The notes beneath the pieces were generated by a model. That model was not told the origin of the DNA. It did not search any database and was given only the letters and a program-made list of their open reading frames with translations. A stretch of 64,000 nt of DNA from Schistocerca nitens (taxonomy: Eukaryota > Arthropoda > Insecta > Orthoptera > Acrididae), in NCBI RefSeq assembly GCF_023898315.1, contig NC_064622.1, positions 358,899,234 to 358,963,233 of the forward strand, in the 5' to 3' direction. The position numbers and the translations under genes are program-made. Shown here one piece after another: positions 10,646-21,939 of this stretch; the stretch's first letter is position 1; each line of letters starts with the position of its first letter.

Positions 10646-13552
10646 GATTCTATCTGACGTGTTATTACTATCATCACGAGGATGTTGTGGCATTTCTACA
10701 ATTTGAACTGTCCTATTACTTCTTCCAGACGTATTACGCTCTGGATGATACCTACTGTCGGGTTCATTCATGAGAATAGGTTCTTGTGGATAATTTTGCT
10801 GTTGGTATGACCGACTGTTGTTAGATGTACGCTGAAAACTATCGTCATTATTTTTACGTCTATCGTAATAGTCATTCCTATACGGTGCATTGCGATTGGA
10901 ATTGAAAAACTGTCTTCTCTGTACGTAGTTATTTCCTTGTTGCCGTGCGTTACTATTTGTTGTACCAGGGACTATACGTGTACGCGGCGAAACATTAAAG
11001 CCTGGTTGACCTTGTGCATTCCATTGTTGGTTAGGCATGTTAACCGGTTGACTTTCATGCTGTTGTGGTGGAAAACGTCTATTGTTACCAAAATGTGATT
11101 CTTGTTGCTCAGAATTTTGATGATATTGATAATGAGAATTTTGCCTGTTATTAAAGCTTTGGTGGTTTTCATTCCTAAAATGTCTGTTACTTTTCCTGTT
11201 GAAATTACGTCCTTGATCGTAATTACTGTAAGTTTGTTGACTTTGATTACTATATGAAAAATTTTTGTTTACAAAAGAATAATCAGATTGCTGCACTTCT
11301 AAAAGCTGCAATAGCTCTCTGAATGCTGAAATGTTTTCTTTTTGCTGACCTGTTAAGAGTGACACTCTTAATGATCGTGGTAATTTAGAGATACATAATT
11401 GAATAAGTGCAGATTCACTATAAGGTTCACTCAGGTACTGGTTTTGTTGCACCATGTGCTCAAAAAATTGCGTCACACTCGGAAAATTGGAGTTCTCATA
11501 ATTTGGTAAGCTAATTAACTGATCTTTAATTCCGCGCTGTGTCGTTTTTGACCAATACGCAGATAGAAACGCATTCTGAAACTCTTCCACTGAATAACAT
11601 TGCCTCGCGATCGGCCTCATACGAGTTGCCGGTTCGCCTTCCAAAAAACTGCAAATAAATTCAAGTTTATGCGTAACGGGCCAAGTCGGTGGAAAAGCAA
11701 AGCTAAACTGTTGTATCCAATCTAGCGGGTGAATCTGTGTTCTGTCGTTTTTAAACACTTTAAACTTTCTCACTGACAGAAAATGTTTGTAATCGAAATT
11801 GTCGTCTCTGTGTGATGAAACAGGTTCATGGTTGTAAGAGAATCTGTTGAACTGTGATTGTTCGGAATCTAAGTCCCGTACTCTCTGTAGATTACCCAAA
11901 TTATACGCGTTGCGCGAGTCTGGCAAATGTTCGACAAGTGGTGTCTGCTGTGCTGTGTTATTAACTGAAGTGTTTTTCATCTCTGTTACTTCTTGCTGTA
12001 AACTTGACAGTTTTCGACGCAATGTGTTATTAGACGAATCAATCTCATTAATTGTCTGCTGTAAATTTTGAAATTCCGGTGTTTGATTAAATGCAACCGG
12101 TGAAGTATCGTCTGATTTATTGTCATTAGTAGTTTCGATGACGTCAATACGACTGGCCAATTCATCACATTTTTCAGTCAGTATTTTTACCTGATCATCG
12201 GTTTTAGTGTCATTGGCATTAATCTGGTTTTGCAATTTACGTGTAGTTTCGTTCAGTTTTTTAACATCAGCTTTCACGACATCGGAATCCTGTGTTAGTT
12301 CTAATTGTTCGAGTCTATCGGTCACTGTTTGAAAATCTGTTATGTATGTGTCTGTTTTCGATTTCAGATCAGAAATTTCGTCACGTAATTCTGTGTTTGA
12401 CTGTTCGATGGTATTAATTTTGTCCGAAACTGTGGCAATATTATTGTCTACATACGTTTTTGCCTTCGCAAACATTTTACGTTTGTCTTCTTGTCTCTGT
12501 GCAGTGATTGTTTCCATTACCTGGCGTTTTACTTTATTTTGATCATCAATAAATTTACGAAAACGCGTATTACTGTTTTCTATGTGAAGACTAAGACGTT
12601 CGTTAATTTGTGTGTTCTGTTGTTCGAATTTTGCGTCAATCTTTTCATCCATTGTGCGCGAAAGTTCTACCGTCATTGCTTTAAACTCGTCGCGTAATTG
12701 TGTAGCTTTTTCAGAGCATTGTTTAGCGACTGTACTGATTTCCGCTCTAAGTGTTTCTGTTGCAGCTGTTTGCAATTCCCTTAATTCCTGAGCAACAGAC
12801 TTAATTTCTTCGCTACTTTTTCGTGAACAAGCCTCGATTTCCTCGCGTAACTGTTCCTTAGTGTCATGGCATTGTGCGGCAACGGCCCTAATTTGTTCAC
12901 TTAACTGTCTGCAATTGTTATCCAATTTTTCATTAAACTGTTTATTATCTTCGCTCTGTTGTCTGACCTGTTCACTAAGTTGTTGTTTGAGATCTTCTTT
13001 AAGACTGTCTTGTTTTTCAATAATTTGGTTAATTCGTTGCAGCAATAGTGCCATAATTTGATCTGAGCCAAAATTAACATTTCTATTCTCTGTGCTGATT
13101 AATGGTGGATCTGGAATCGTTTCGCTTTCTGTAACCATTTGGTTATTTTGCGATTTACAAGAAGGTTTGTCAGTCAGATGTACACTGTTAGACATTATTT
13201 CGGAATTAAATAAGTCTGGCGTACTTTCCGTACACTGATCATTTTCATTAGACAAATTTGTCTGTTCGTCACGTGAATTTAGTAAACCGGTTGTGTTAGG
13301 CTGGGCAGCGCTCATTACAATAGAGCGTCCCGCGTTATTGATTATCGTCAAATCCACAGAAGACATAACCGAGTTCGTTTGTTCATCATTAAGGTAAAAG
13401 TCGTCATTCGCGATTGGAACGCACTGACTGTTAGTGAACGCAAGATTGTCATAATTACACTGCGTGTCACAATTACTATCGATCACATTGTTTAGGTCGG
13501 TAAATTCATTCATAATACCTCGCGATACACTATTCACAGTCTTTCGCGGCAT
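10643..13552 (-). CDS. gag: Gypsy gag, capsid protein with a long coiled coil
   Basis: I start it at ATG 13552 (MPRKTVNSVSRG...), because the five codons upstream begin at a GTG. It is about 969 residues, large for a Gypsy gag. Residues ~1-165 are Asn/Ser/Thr-rich. Residues ~170-520 are a long heptad-like coiled coil rich in Glu, Gln, Lys and Leu (LSEQVRQQSEDNKQF, LRELQTAATETLRAE). A retrotransposon capsid-like region follows at about 615-790 (PLDWIQQFSFAFPPTW, LEFICSFLEGEPATRM). The last ~180 residues are rich in Asn, Gln, Arg and Tyr and lack a CCHC zinc knuckle; this basic tail may bind RNA instead. It ends in TGA in the context TGA-CTA-G, in frame with pol. Confidence 0.9.
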   Translation of the reverse strand: MPRKTVNSVSRGIMNEFTDLNNVIDSNCDTQCNYDNLAFTNSQCVPIANDDFYLNDEQTNSVMSSVDLTIINNAGRSIVMSAAQPNTTGLLNSRDEQTNLSNENDQCTESTPDLFNSEIMSNSVHLTDKPSCKSQNNQMVTESETIPDPPLISTENRNVNFGSDQIMALLLQRINQIIEKQDSLKEDLKQQLSEQVRQQSEDNKQFNEKLDNNCRQLSEQIRAVAAQCHDTKEQLREEIEACSRKSSEEIKSVAQELRELQTAATETLRAEISTVAKQCSEKATQLRDEFKAMTVELSRTMDEKIDAKFEQQNTQINERLSLHIENSNTRFRKFIDDQNKVKRQVMETITAQRQEDKRKMFAKAKTYVDNNIATVSDKINTIEQSNTELRDEISDLKSKTDTYITDFQTVTDRLEQLELTQDSDVVKADVKKLNETTRKLQNQINANDTKTDDQVKILTEKCDELASRIDVIETTNDNKSDDTSPVAFNQTPEFQNLQQTINEIDSSNNTLRRKLSSLQQEVTEMKNTSVNNTAQQTPLVEHLPDSRNAYNLGNLQRVRDLDSEQSQFNRFSYNHEPVSSHRDDNFDYKHFLSVRKFKVFKNDRTQIHPLDWIQQFSFAFPPTWPVTHKLEFICSFLEGEPATRMRPIARQCYSVEEFQNAFLSAYWSKTTQRGIKDQLISLPNYENSNFPSVTQFFEHMVQQNQYLSEPYSESALIQLCISKLPRSLRVSLLTGQQKENISAFRELLQLLEVQQSDYSFVNKNFSYSNQSQQTYSNYDQGRNFNRKSNRHFRNENHQSFNNRQNSHYQYHQNSEQQESHFGNNRRFPPQQHESQPVNMPNQQWNAQGQPGFNVSPRTRIVPGTTNSNARQQGNNYVQRRQFFNSNRNAPYRNDYYDRRKNNDDSFQRTSNNSRSYQQQNYPQEPILMNEPDSRYHPERNTSGRSNRTVQIVEMPQHPRDDSNNTSDRI

Positions 13553-13755
13553 TTTTGCTATAGTCACAATTAATCACAAAACAAATAAGCACAATGCAAA
13601 ATCAACACACAAATACAACAGAGCAACGAATTGCCGTTGACCTGTAGAAAGAAAGTCACAAGATTAGTAAAAGCGTTGCGCCAAATCCTAATTATATCTA
13701 AGAAATAAGAGCAGATATCTGACTGTTTTTCAAAAGATTCTCTACGAAATACGAT

Positions 13756-13774
13756 CCTGGACCGGGTGTCGCCA
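13756..13774 (-). other. Primer-binding site of the Gypsy element
   Basis: Two bases after the 5' LTR end, the minus strand reads TGGCGACACCCGGTCCAGG. TGG complementary to a tRNA CCA end at this position is the normal arrangement for minus-strand priming. I did not identify the tRNA. Confidence 0.7.
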
Positions 13775-13776
13775 AG

Positions 13777-14480
13777 TATAACCTCCCCACAACAAATTCT
13801 AAAAAAATATAATAACTATTTATTAGTAATGGTGCCACAGCTAAGTATAAACTCCCCACAAGAATATTAATGGCAAAGACAATTAAATGAAAGCTCGCTA
13901 TCTGACTCAAGTACAAGTTCCCATTAAATAATAAACGCTAATCCCATGATAATGAAACTGTAATGATAACCTAAACTCAATTCAACCGAAAAGTCGGTGT
14001 TTGCCCTGTGCGAAACGAGAATAAATTTCTTACCTTAGTGAAACTGCATGTCAAAATTCTGCTCTTATTGTTCTCTGTTGCTTGCATGAAAAGCATTGGA
14101 AGTACCTTTTAAAAATCTTTGTTAAAAGGAAATGGAAGGAAATTTGAATGATTGTCTCTAAAATTGCTTTTAAATCAAAATTATTATTGGGGGCGATTTT
14201 TGAAAGTTAAATTACAATGACTGTTCGTTACATTATCTGATGAGCGCAAAGCTGCATGATTATTTATTTAAATAAATTATACCTCGTCCTGAATCTCGAC
14301 CATTGCGATGCCGACGCCCGCCGACTGCTCTCCGCTACTGCTAGCAACCGACTCCAAGCACTACTGAGGACTGACTACTGCAGACTGACTGACTGCTCGC
14401 TACTGCGAGTCGAGCGCAACTGCTCTGGTCAGAGATTCTACAATGTCTCAGCATCGCTGCCGCACAACATACGTGTTTCA
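13777..14480 (-). repeat. 5' LTR of the Gypsy element
   Basis: About 704 bp and nearly identical to 2758-3458. The visible differences are one base at the internal end (TTATA against TTACA) and a small A/T indel near 13800. It would hold the promoter and poly(A) signals. The run ACTGACTGACTG near 14386 (plus strand GACTGACTGACTG) is shared by both LTRs. Confidence 0.92.
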
Positions 14481-14811
14481 ATATATATATATATATATAT
14501 ATATATATTCTTGCATTTTTGTCACATATAGCATTTACTATACACATTGTTGATGCATGAGTAAAAATTACACGTCTTTTTGTTGTGATATCTAAAACGT
14601 AAGTACTCCCAAGCAAAACTAAAACAAAAGTTGTTAAAAAAATGAATATTCCCATGACATTTCTCTTTTGTTAAAAACATAATTTTAAAAGCGTATCCTT
14701 GCTGTCCTCTGCGGTAGTGTACAAGTTTCCCAATTCTAACAATGAAAACAAAACATCTGTAGAAATTAATAGTGAGACAAAATGTATGATATTGGGAGCT
14801 AGTTGTTTAGG
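14481..14811. other. AT microsatellite and unassigned spacer
   Basis: (AT)n from 14481 to about 14508 continues the TA tract in which the Gypsy element sits. The rest, up to the TA target of the next Tc1-like copy, is AT-rich with no gene I can recognise. Confidence 0.7.
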
Positions 14812-15057
14812 TACACTCCTGGAAATGGAAAAAAGAACACATTGACACCGGTGTGTCAGACCCACCATACTTGCTCCGGACACTGCGAGAGGGCTGTACA
14901 AGCAATGATCACACGCACGGCACAGCGGACACACCAGGACCCGCGGTGTTGGCCGTCGAATGGCGCTAGCTGCGCAGCATTTGTGCACCGCCGCCGTCAG
15001 TGTCAGCCAGTTTGCCGTGGCATACGGAGCTCCATCGCAGTCTTTAACACTGGTAGC

Positions 15058-17145
15058 ATGCCGCGACAGCGTGGACGTGAACCGTATGTGCAGTTGACGG
15101 ACTTTGAGCGAGGGCGTATAGTGGGCGTGCGGGAGGCCGGGTGGACGTACCGCCGAATTGCTCAACACGTGTTGTCGCCAGTGGTCGGCGGAAGGTGCAC
15201 GTGCCCGTCGACCTGGGACCGGACCGCAGCGACGCACAGATGCACGCCAAGACCGTAGGATCCTACGCAGTGCCGTAGGGGACCGCACTGCCACTTCCCA
15301 GCAAATTAGGGACACTGTTGCTCCTGGGGTATCGGCGAGGACCATTCGCAACCGTCTCCATGAAGCTGGGCTACGGTCCCGCACACCGTTAGGCCGTCTT
15401 CCACTCACGCCCCAACATCGTGCAGCCCGCCTCCAGTGGTGTCGCGACAGGCGTGAATGGAGGGACGAATGGAGACGTGTCGTCTTCAGCGATGAGAGTC
15501 GCTTCTGCCTTGGTGCCAATGATGGTCGTATGCGTGTTTGGCGCCGTGCAGGTGAGCGCCACAATCAGGACTGCATACGACCGAGGCACACAGGGCCAAC
15601 ACGCGGCATCATGGTGTGGGGAGCGATCTCCTACACTGGCCGTACACCACTGGTGATCGTCGAGGGGACACTGAATAGTGCACGGTACATCCAAACCATC
15701 ATCGAACCCATCGTTCTACCATTCCTAGACCGGCAAGGGAACTTGCTGTTCCAACAGGACAATGCACGTCCGCATGTATCCCGTGCCACCCAACGTGCTC
15801 TAGAAAGTGTAAGTCAACTACCCTGGCCAGCAAGATCTCCGGATCTGTCCCCCATTGAGCATGTTTGGGACTGGATGAAGCGTCGTCTCACGCGGTCTGC
15901 ACGTCCAGCACGAACGCTGGTCCAACTGAGGCGCCAGGTGGAAATGGCATGGCAAGCCCCAACATCGTGCAGCCCGCCTCCAGTGGTGTCGCGACAGGCG
16001 TGAATGGAGGGACGAATGGAGACGTGTCGTCTTCAGCGATGAGAGTCGCTTCTGCCTTGGTGCCAATGATGGTCGTATGCGTGTTTGGCGCCGTGCAGGT
16101 GAGCGCCACAATCAGGACTGCATACGACCGAGGCACACAGGGCCAACACCCGGCATCATGGTGTGGGGAGCGATCTCCTACACTGGCCGTACACCACTGG
16201 TGATCCTCGAGGGGACACTGAATAGTGTACGGTACATCCAAACCATCATCGAACCCATCGTTCTACCATTCCTAGACCGGCAAGGGAACTTGCTGTTCCA
16301 ACAGGACAATGCACGTCCGCATGTATCCAGTGCCATCCAACGTGCTCTAGAAAGTGTAAGTCAACTACCCTGGCCAGCAAGATCTCCGGATCTGTCCCCC
16401 ATTGAGCATGTTTGGGACTGGATGAAGCGTCGTCTCACGCGGTCTGCACGTCCAGCACGAACGCTGGTCCAACTGAGGCGCCAGGTGGAAATGGCATGGC
16501 AAGCCCCAACATCGTGCAGCCCGCCTCCAGTGGTGTCGCGACAGGCGTGAATGGAGGGACGAATGGAGACGTGTCGTCTTCAGCGATGAGAGTCGCTTCT
16601 GCCTTGGTGCCAATGATGGTCGTATGCGTGTTTGGCGCCGTGCAGGTGAGCGCCACAATCAGGACTGCATACGACCGAGGCACACAGGGCCAACACCCGG
16701 CATCATGGTGTGGGGAGCGATCTCCTACACTGGCCGTACACCACTGGTGATCGTCGAGGGGACACTGAATAGTGCACGGTACATCCAAACCATCATCGAA
16801 CCCATCGTTCTACCATTCCTAGACCGGCAAGGGAACTTGCTGTTCCAACAGGACAATGCACGTCCGCATGTATCCCGTGCCATCCAACGTGCTCTAGAAA
16901 GTGTAAGTCAACTACCCTGGCCAGCAAGATCTCCGGATCTGTCCCCCATTGAGCATGTTTGGGACTGGATGAAGCGTCGTCTCACGCGGTCTGCACGTCC
17001 AGCACGAACGCTGGTCCAACTGAGGCGCCAGGTGGAAATGGCATGGCAAGCCGTTCCACAGGACTACATCCAGAATCTCTACGATCGTCTCCATGGGAGA
17101 ATACCAGCCTGCATTGCTGCGAAAGGTGGATATACACTGTACTAG
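15058..17145 (+). pseudogene. Tc1-like transposase with catalytic domain in three tandem, out-of-frame copies
   Basis: ATG at 15058 (MPRQRGREPY...) opens the N-terminal DNA-binding part. A frameshift near 15160-15180 follows, at the same place as in copy 1. The second frame runs through the first catalytic block (VFSDESRF, FQQDNARPH, SPDLSPIEHVW) and then, at the repeat junction, goes out of frame and stops at 16003. The catalytic block recurs twice more. The repeat length is 3n+1, so each junction shifts the frame by one. The last block reaches the authentic C-terminus (GGYTLY, stop at 17145). Not expected to be functional. Confidence 0.9.
15411..17051 (+). repeat. 547-bp tandem triplication inside the Tc1-like transposase
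   Basis: Three head-to-tail units: 15411-15957, 15958-16504 and 16505-17051, each starting CCCAACATCGTGCAGCCCGC. They differ by only a few bases, for example GATCGTC, GATCCTC and GATCGTC near the middle, and the ATCCCGT/ATCCAGT/ATCCCGT variants. Near-identity implies recent duplication, or an assembly artefact. Confidence 0.93.
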
Positions 17146-17302
17146 TGCCGACATTGTGCATGCTCTGTTGCCTGTGTCTATGTGCCTGTGGTTCTGTCAG
17201 TGTGATCATGTGATGTATCTGACCCCAGGAATGTGTCAATAAAGTTTCCCCTTCCTGGGACAATGAATTCACGGTGTTCTTATTTCAATTTCCAGGAGTG
17301 TA

Positions 17303-18090
17303 TTACACATCCCCTAGGACTGCAATCAAACCACTAGGCATAACAATCTCTGATATTTCTGAGAAATACTGGTACTACTTTGCTTATTTTTAGTTTTTAT
17401 ACAATTACTCCCTCTCTGAAGGAGAAGCTGTTATATCTGAAAGTGGTTCCATTCACTCACATGTGTTATTAGATAATTTGATATTTCACTGTCTGTTGCA
17501 TACTTGTAGGATTGCAGTTGCTGAATTGTTTTTATCAGTTTTGAACTTATCGTTGGTTCCATGAAATGTGAGTGGAATGGTTGCCTAAGAGATAATATAG
17601 GATGCTATGACCCCTGGTTACTTCTTTCATGTTTTAACTTTTGTGTGGCACCTATAAATTCGTTGTTCAGTATATTAGCAATTTTTGTTCAATATGTAAC
17701 TACTGTGCTCTCGGTTTTATTGACTTGTAGTGTTGATTATGTCCCACACTGTCATACTTTAATGATTTCAATTTGTTAGGGCTCTGTTTATTGAACTAAC
17801 CTTTGCTGTCCTTATTAATTGCGTATATTATCCATGATACAAAAAGTTGGAACATAGTATCACAATTAAACAAACAGCAATGATAAATTTTGTTAATGCC
17901 TAACGCAAACTTCACAACTGATATCATTGTCAATGTATTTATGATAAAATGGTAAAATGTGAAAATTAGGAAACGTGTAATCCAAACATTCAGAACATCT
18001 TTATTTACTTGTTAAAGAATATTAAGCAATAATTAGACAGGATACATAGGGGCTTATTACCTTATAGAGAGACTTTCTTTTCTTTCCAAG
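17303..18090. other. No recognisable gene
   Basis: AT-rich spacer between the Tc1-like element and the LINE fragment. The short open frames show no known domain. Confidence 0.5.
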
Positions 18091-19110
18091 TGGGTAAAAT
18101 ACAGGGAGCGAAAGGCTATTTACAATTTGTACAGAAGCCCGTTGGCAGTTATAAGAGTCGAGGGGCATGAAAGGGAAGCAGCGGTTGGGAAGGGAGTGAG
18201 ACAGGGTTGTAGCCTGTCCCCGATGTTATTCAATCTGTATATTGAGCAAGCAGTAAAGGAAACAAAAGAAAAATTCGGAGTAGGTACTAAAGTCCATGGA
18301 GAAGAAATAAAAACGTTGAGGTTCGCCGATGACATTGTAATTCTGTCAGAGACAGCAAAGGACTTGGAAGAGCAGTTGAACGGAATGGACAGTGTCTTGA
18401 AAGGAGGATATAAGATGAACATCAACAAAAGCAAAACGAGGATAATGGAATGTAATCGAATTAAGTCGGGTGATGCTGAGGGAATTTGATTAGGAATTGA
18501 GACACTTAAAGTAGTAACGGAGTTTTGCTATTTGGAGAGCAAAATAACTGATGATGGTCGAAGTAGAGAGGATATAAAATGTAGACTGGCAATGGCAAGG
18601 AAAGCGTTTCTGAAGAAGAGAAATTTGTTAACATCGAGTATAGATTTAAGTGTCAGAAAGTCGTTTCTGAAACTATTTGTATGGAGTGTAGCCATGTATG
18701 GAAGTGAAACATGGACGATAAATAGTTTGGACAAGAAGAGAATAGAAGCTTTCGAAATGTGGTGCTACAGAAGAATGCTGAAGATTAGATGGGTAGATCA
18801 CATAACTAATGAGGAGGTATTGAATAGAATTGGGGAGAAGAGGAGTTTGTGGCACAACTTGAGAAGAAGAAGGGACCGGTTGGGAGGACATGTTCTGAGG
18901 CATCAAGGGATCACAAATTTAGCATTAGAGGGCAGCGTGGAGGGTAAAAATCGTAGAGGGAGACCAAGAGATCAATACACTAAGCAGATTCAGAAGGATG
19001 TAGGTTGCAGTAAGTACTGGGAGATGAAGAAGCTTGCACAGGATAGAGTAGCATGGAGAGCTGCATCAAACCAGTCTCAGGACTGAAGACAACAACAACA
19101 ACAACAACCA
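18091..19110 (+). pseudogene. RTE-like LINE, 5'-truncated (reverse transcriptase C-terminal half)
   Basis: The frame carries GVRQGCSLSPMLFNLYIE and LRFADDIVILSET, the reverse transcriptase core with its FADD active site, then a C-terminal region with YGSETWTINSLDKKR, FEMWCYRRMLKI and KNRRGRPRDQYTKQIQKDVG, to the stop at 19086. One in-frame TGA near 18487 breaks it; the copy at 46288-48816 has Arg there. The short 3' end finishes in a (CAA)n tail, as RTE-clade elements often do. Endonuclease and the first part of the reverse transcriptase are absent, so the copy is dead. The clade name is my inference from the tail and the C-terminal motif. Confidence 0.85.
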
Positions 19111-19429
19111 AGTTATGCTAAAAGAACCCGTTTTCGTTCAATAGAGCTGAATTTCTAACTCCTAAAGAGACTTTATTTCATGAAAGTTGTTATGTATGCA
19201 CAGTGTAGACTTTTTCTTTGTCCAGATATTATTAAACCGATATCAATTTTATCTTTCAGATTTATAGCCTCCTTAGGGGAAGAACAGTCATGGAAGCAAA
19301 AGTTAAGTCATCATGGGATATTTTTGTTGTTTCACAAACACAATTAACTGCAAGGTGTTAAACAACTATTTAGAACATTTTATCGTTCTTCTGAAAAATT
19401 TATCTTGACAAGGGTTGTTTTTGCTATGA

Positions 19430-20790
19430 AGTCTTCAAATGTTATCAGCCATCCTGTGAACGTTGGTTGCATGATTTAAAATGATTAAATTAAATTGTCT
19501 CTTGCAACTGCCACCCCACAACAAAGACTTTGCGAGCCCCTGGGTTTCGTGATGCACATGTTGGAAAACATTGCTATAGTGAATACCATCAATGTACCCA
19601 TAGTGGGACACTGCGGTGAGGAACTGAGTCGAATTTGTGGCCTTATTGAAAGGGACACAGCTGCAGGAGAATTTGCTGGTAGGCCTTAACGTAGTATCTC
19701 TTTTCATACAAGTACCTCTTTGAGACGCATTAGCATCCTTAGTAGATAATTTTGAGCCCCAAACAGTGAAACTGTTTGAATTTGTTCTCACCACAACCTA
19801 CTTAAATACTGTGAGGAGACCTACGAACAAGTCATTGGAGTAGCGTTGGGCTTTCCACTTGTAACCAGAATTATCAGTCTCCGTAAGGAGCCCTTTGAGA
19901 ACATGGCACTCAAAACTGAAGGGATCAAACCTAAACTCTTCTTCCATTACGTGGATGACACCTTCGTTGTGTGGAAACATGGCAGAGAGGCACTGAATGA
20001 GTTCCTCTATCACCTCAGCGGTGCCCATTAAAATATGCAATTTGTAATGGAGCTAGAACAGAATGAATGTCTTTCATTTTTGGACATTCTAATGGGAAGA
20101 AAGTAGACTTGGTTCTATGACATGCAGTCTGCAGAAAGAAACCCCCAAAAATCTCTCCCTTCATGCAACAACTTGTCATCATCTGGTGCAGTGGTACACA
20201 GTTCTAACGACTCTGGTACACAGGGCACCAACCATTTGTGACAAAGACAGCCACCCAGCTGAGCTGCAACACCTTAGAAATGTAGTTTGTCAAGACTGGT
20301 AAAACAAAGCGAATATTAGATGTGCATTGAGGAAAAATAATGAAACAGCCGTCCACAAAGAAGAAGCACTGAAAGAGGATGAGCAACTGGTATTGTACCA
20401 CCCTCAGCCAAAATTGCGAGAATTCTCAGAAAAAAAATCAAGGTCATCTTTCGACCGCCACCATAAACGAAAGATGTGCTTGGCTTGGTAAAAGTTGAAT
20501 CTCGCAATGCTGCATTGGACACACTAGATGCATATATCTGGGGCATAAGGATAAATCAGCAGTGGCAGAACTCAGGCTCGACGAGGGACGTACTTTCGAA
20601 TTTGAGAAAACAAAAGTGTTGTACAGAGCTAGTGACTTTTAGGAGAAAATCGCCAAAGAATCAATTGAGATAATGCTCCATGACAATCTCGTCGACAGAG
20701 ATGAGGGCTACTAGGTAAGTTCGCCAGAGAACCCTCAACTAGCATGCAAAGAATACACGCAGCAGTTCACGCTTCGTGAGTCTGAGCAAG
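19430..20790 (+). pseudogene. Penelope-like element, degenerate reverse transcriptase and GIY-YIG region
   Basis: In shifting plus-strand frames I can read a Penelope-type reverse transcriptase: a VSLF-type block near 19695, TTTYLKYCEETYEQ then GVALGFPL near 19790-19860, and FHYVDDTFVVWKHGREALNEF with the YVDD active site near 19940. A C-terminal region follows with DVLGLVKVES near 20475 and ESIEIMLHDNLVDRDEGY near 20660-20710, the usual end of the GIY-YIG endonuclease part. Many stops and frameshifts make it dead. The YVDDTFVVW...HG signature is what separates this from LINE or Gypsy enzymes. Confidence 0.75.
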
Positions 20791-20885
20791 AATGAATGCA
20801 CCAAGAGTGTAATGGTGATCTGCTGCGCTCGCGATCGCAGGTCTCTGGAACCCGCACCTGAGGAGAAGATTAGAAAGAGACGGCC

Positions 20886-20907
20886 ATATATATATATATA
20901 TATATAT
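20886..20907. repeat. TA microsatellite
   Basis: Eleven AT units without interruption. Confidence 0.9.
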
Positions 20908-21939
20908 GCCTGCACCATATCGACACTTCCCCAGAAGATAATCAGAATGCTACTCATCGAAATATTACGGAATTTCGATGCAGCGATCTGGATGGAAGCC
21001 TGAGAAGATTTCATCAGCAGCATATGTTGAAAAAGTCTATATATTTAAGAAATATTTTCTAATAGAGCATAATTTTGTTTAATCTACCTCTAAGATTATA
21101 AAATTTGCTAATTCTGCATACAAAAATTCCAGAAAGGTAATATTATGTAGAGGAGGCGCAGTTTTGGCAGTTCTACAAGGGGTGCAGAATCGCTTCAATG
21201 TGTCTTTACTTGTGGAATGTTTTGATGTTCTATCATTGTGCCATTTCATCAAGTGTGAATCGACCTTGATGGTGTAGAATTGTGGTAACGAATAACTGTA
21301 ACTTCCAGAATGCTTCCTTCTTGCAAAGCATCAGAATACATTTTTAGCCATAGATATTAATGTCCAAAGTGTTATGAAGTTGTGTCTAGACCAGAACTCT
21401 ATAGTACCTCGACGTAGGAAAGTATTCTCTGAGCATAAAATTTCAGAGCGTTTGTAGAATTCTGTCGCCTGTATCGCCGCCATAATGTAATTAGGTAAAA
21501 CATTTTCATCAGCCTATATATGACTAAGGATTACTTACATGTTTGTGGTTATTAACTGTATCATTTGCTGCAACAGTTTCTAAGCAAGTAACTAGAAGGA
21601 TCGTAGGATAGATGCATGTTTTATGCTCATTTTCAGGAACAGAAATCTCCTCTATAAAAATCAACATAGATTCTGCAAATAGAAGTCTCGTGAAACTCAG
21701 CCTGCTTTGTTCCCCCATGAGACCCATAGCGCTGTCCACAAAAGTGCTCAGGTTGATGCCTTTTCATTGACTTCAGGAAGGCATTTGACACAATCCACAT
21801 TGCTATTTAGTAAAAAAAAAATTAAAAAATACCAGCTGACCGAGTACTGGGGCAGATTTGCGACTGGATTGAAGATTTCATTGTAGATAGAACTCAACAC
21901 ACCGCTCTTAACTGAACAAAATCGACAGATTTAAAGGTA

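Larger units (their letters stand above)
2758..14480 (-). mobile_element. Ty3/Gypsy LTR retrotransposon, nearly intact
   Basis: Two closely similar LTRs (2758-3458 and 13777-14480) bound an 11.7 kb element read on the minus strand: 5' LTR, primer-binding site, gag, pol, a 3.8 kb non-coding stretch, 3' LTR. The pol order protease - reverse transcriptase - RNase H - integrase places it in Ty3/Gypsy. I find no envelope frame. It lies in a TA tract, with ATAT on both sides (2754-2757 and 14481-14484) as a possible 4-bp target duplication, though the repeat makes that ambiguous. Similar LTRs and long open frames suggest a young insertion. Confidence 0.93.
14814..17300 (+). mobile_element. Tc1-like DNA transposon, copy 2, with internal triplication
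   Basis: The terminal inverted repeats begin CACTCCTGGAAATGGAAAAA (left) and, in reverse complement, CACTCCTGGAAATTGAAATA (right), with a TA on each side (14812-14813, 17301-17302). The element is 2487 bp. Removing two 547-bp duplicate units leaves about 1393 bp, the expected family length. It is the same family as 1329-2689 but in the opposite orientation. Confidence 0.93.
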
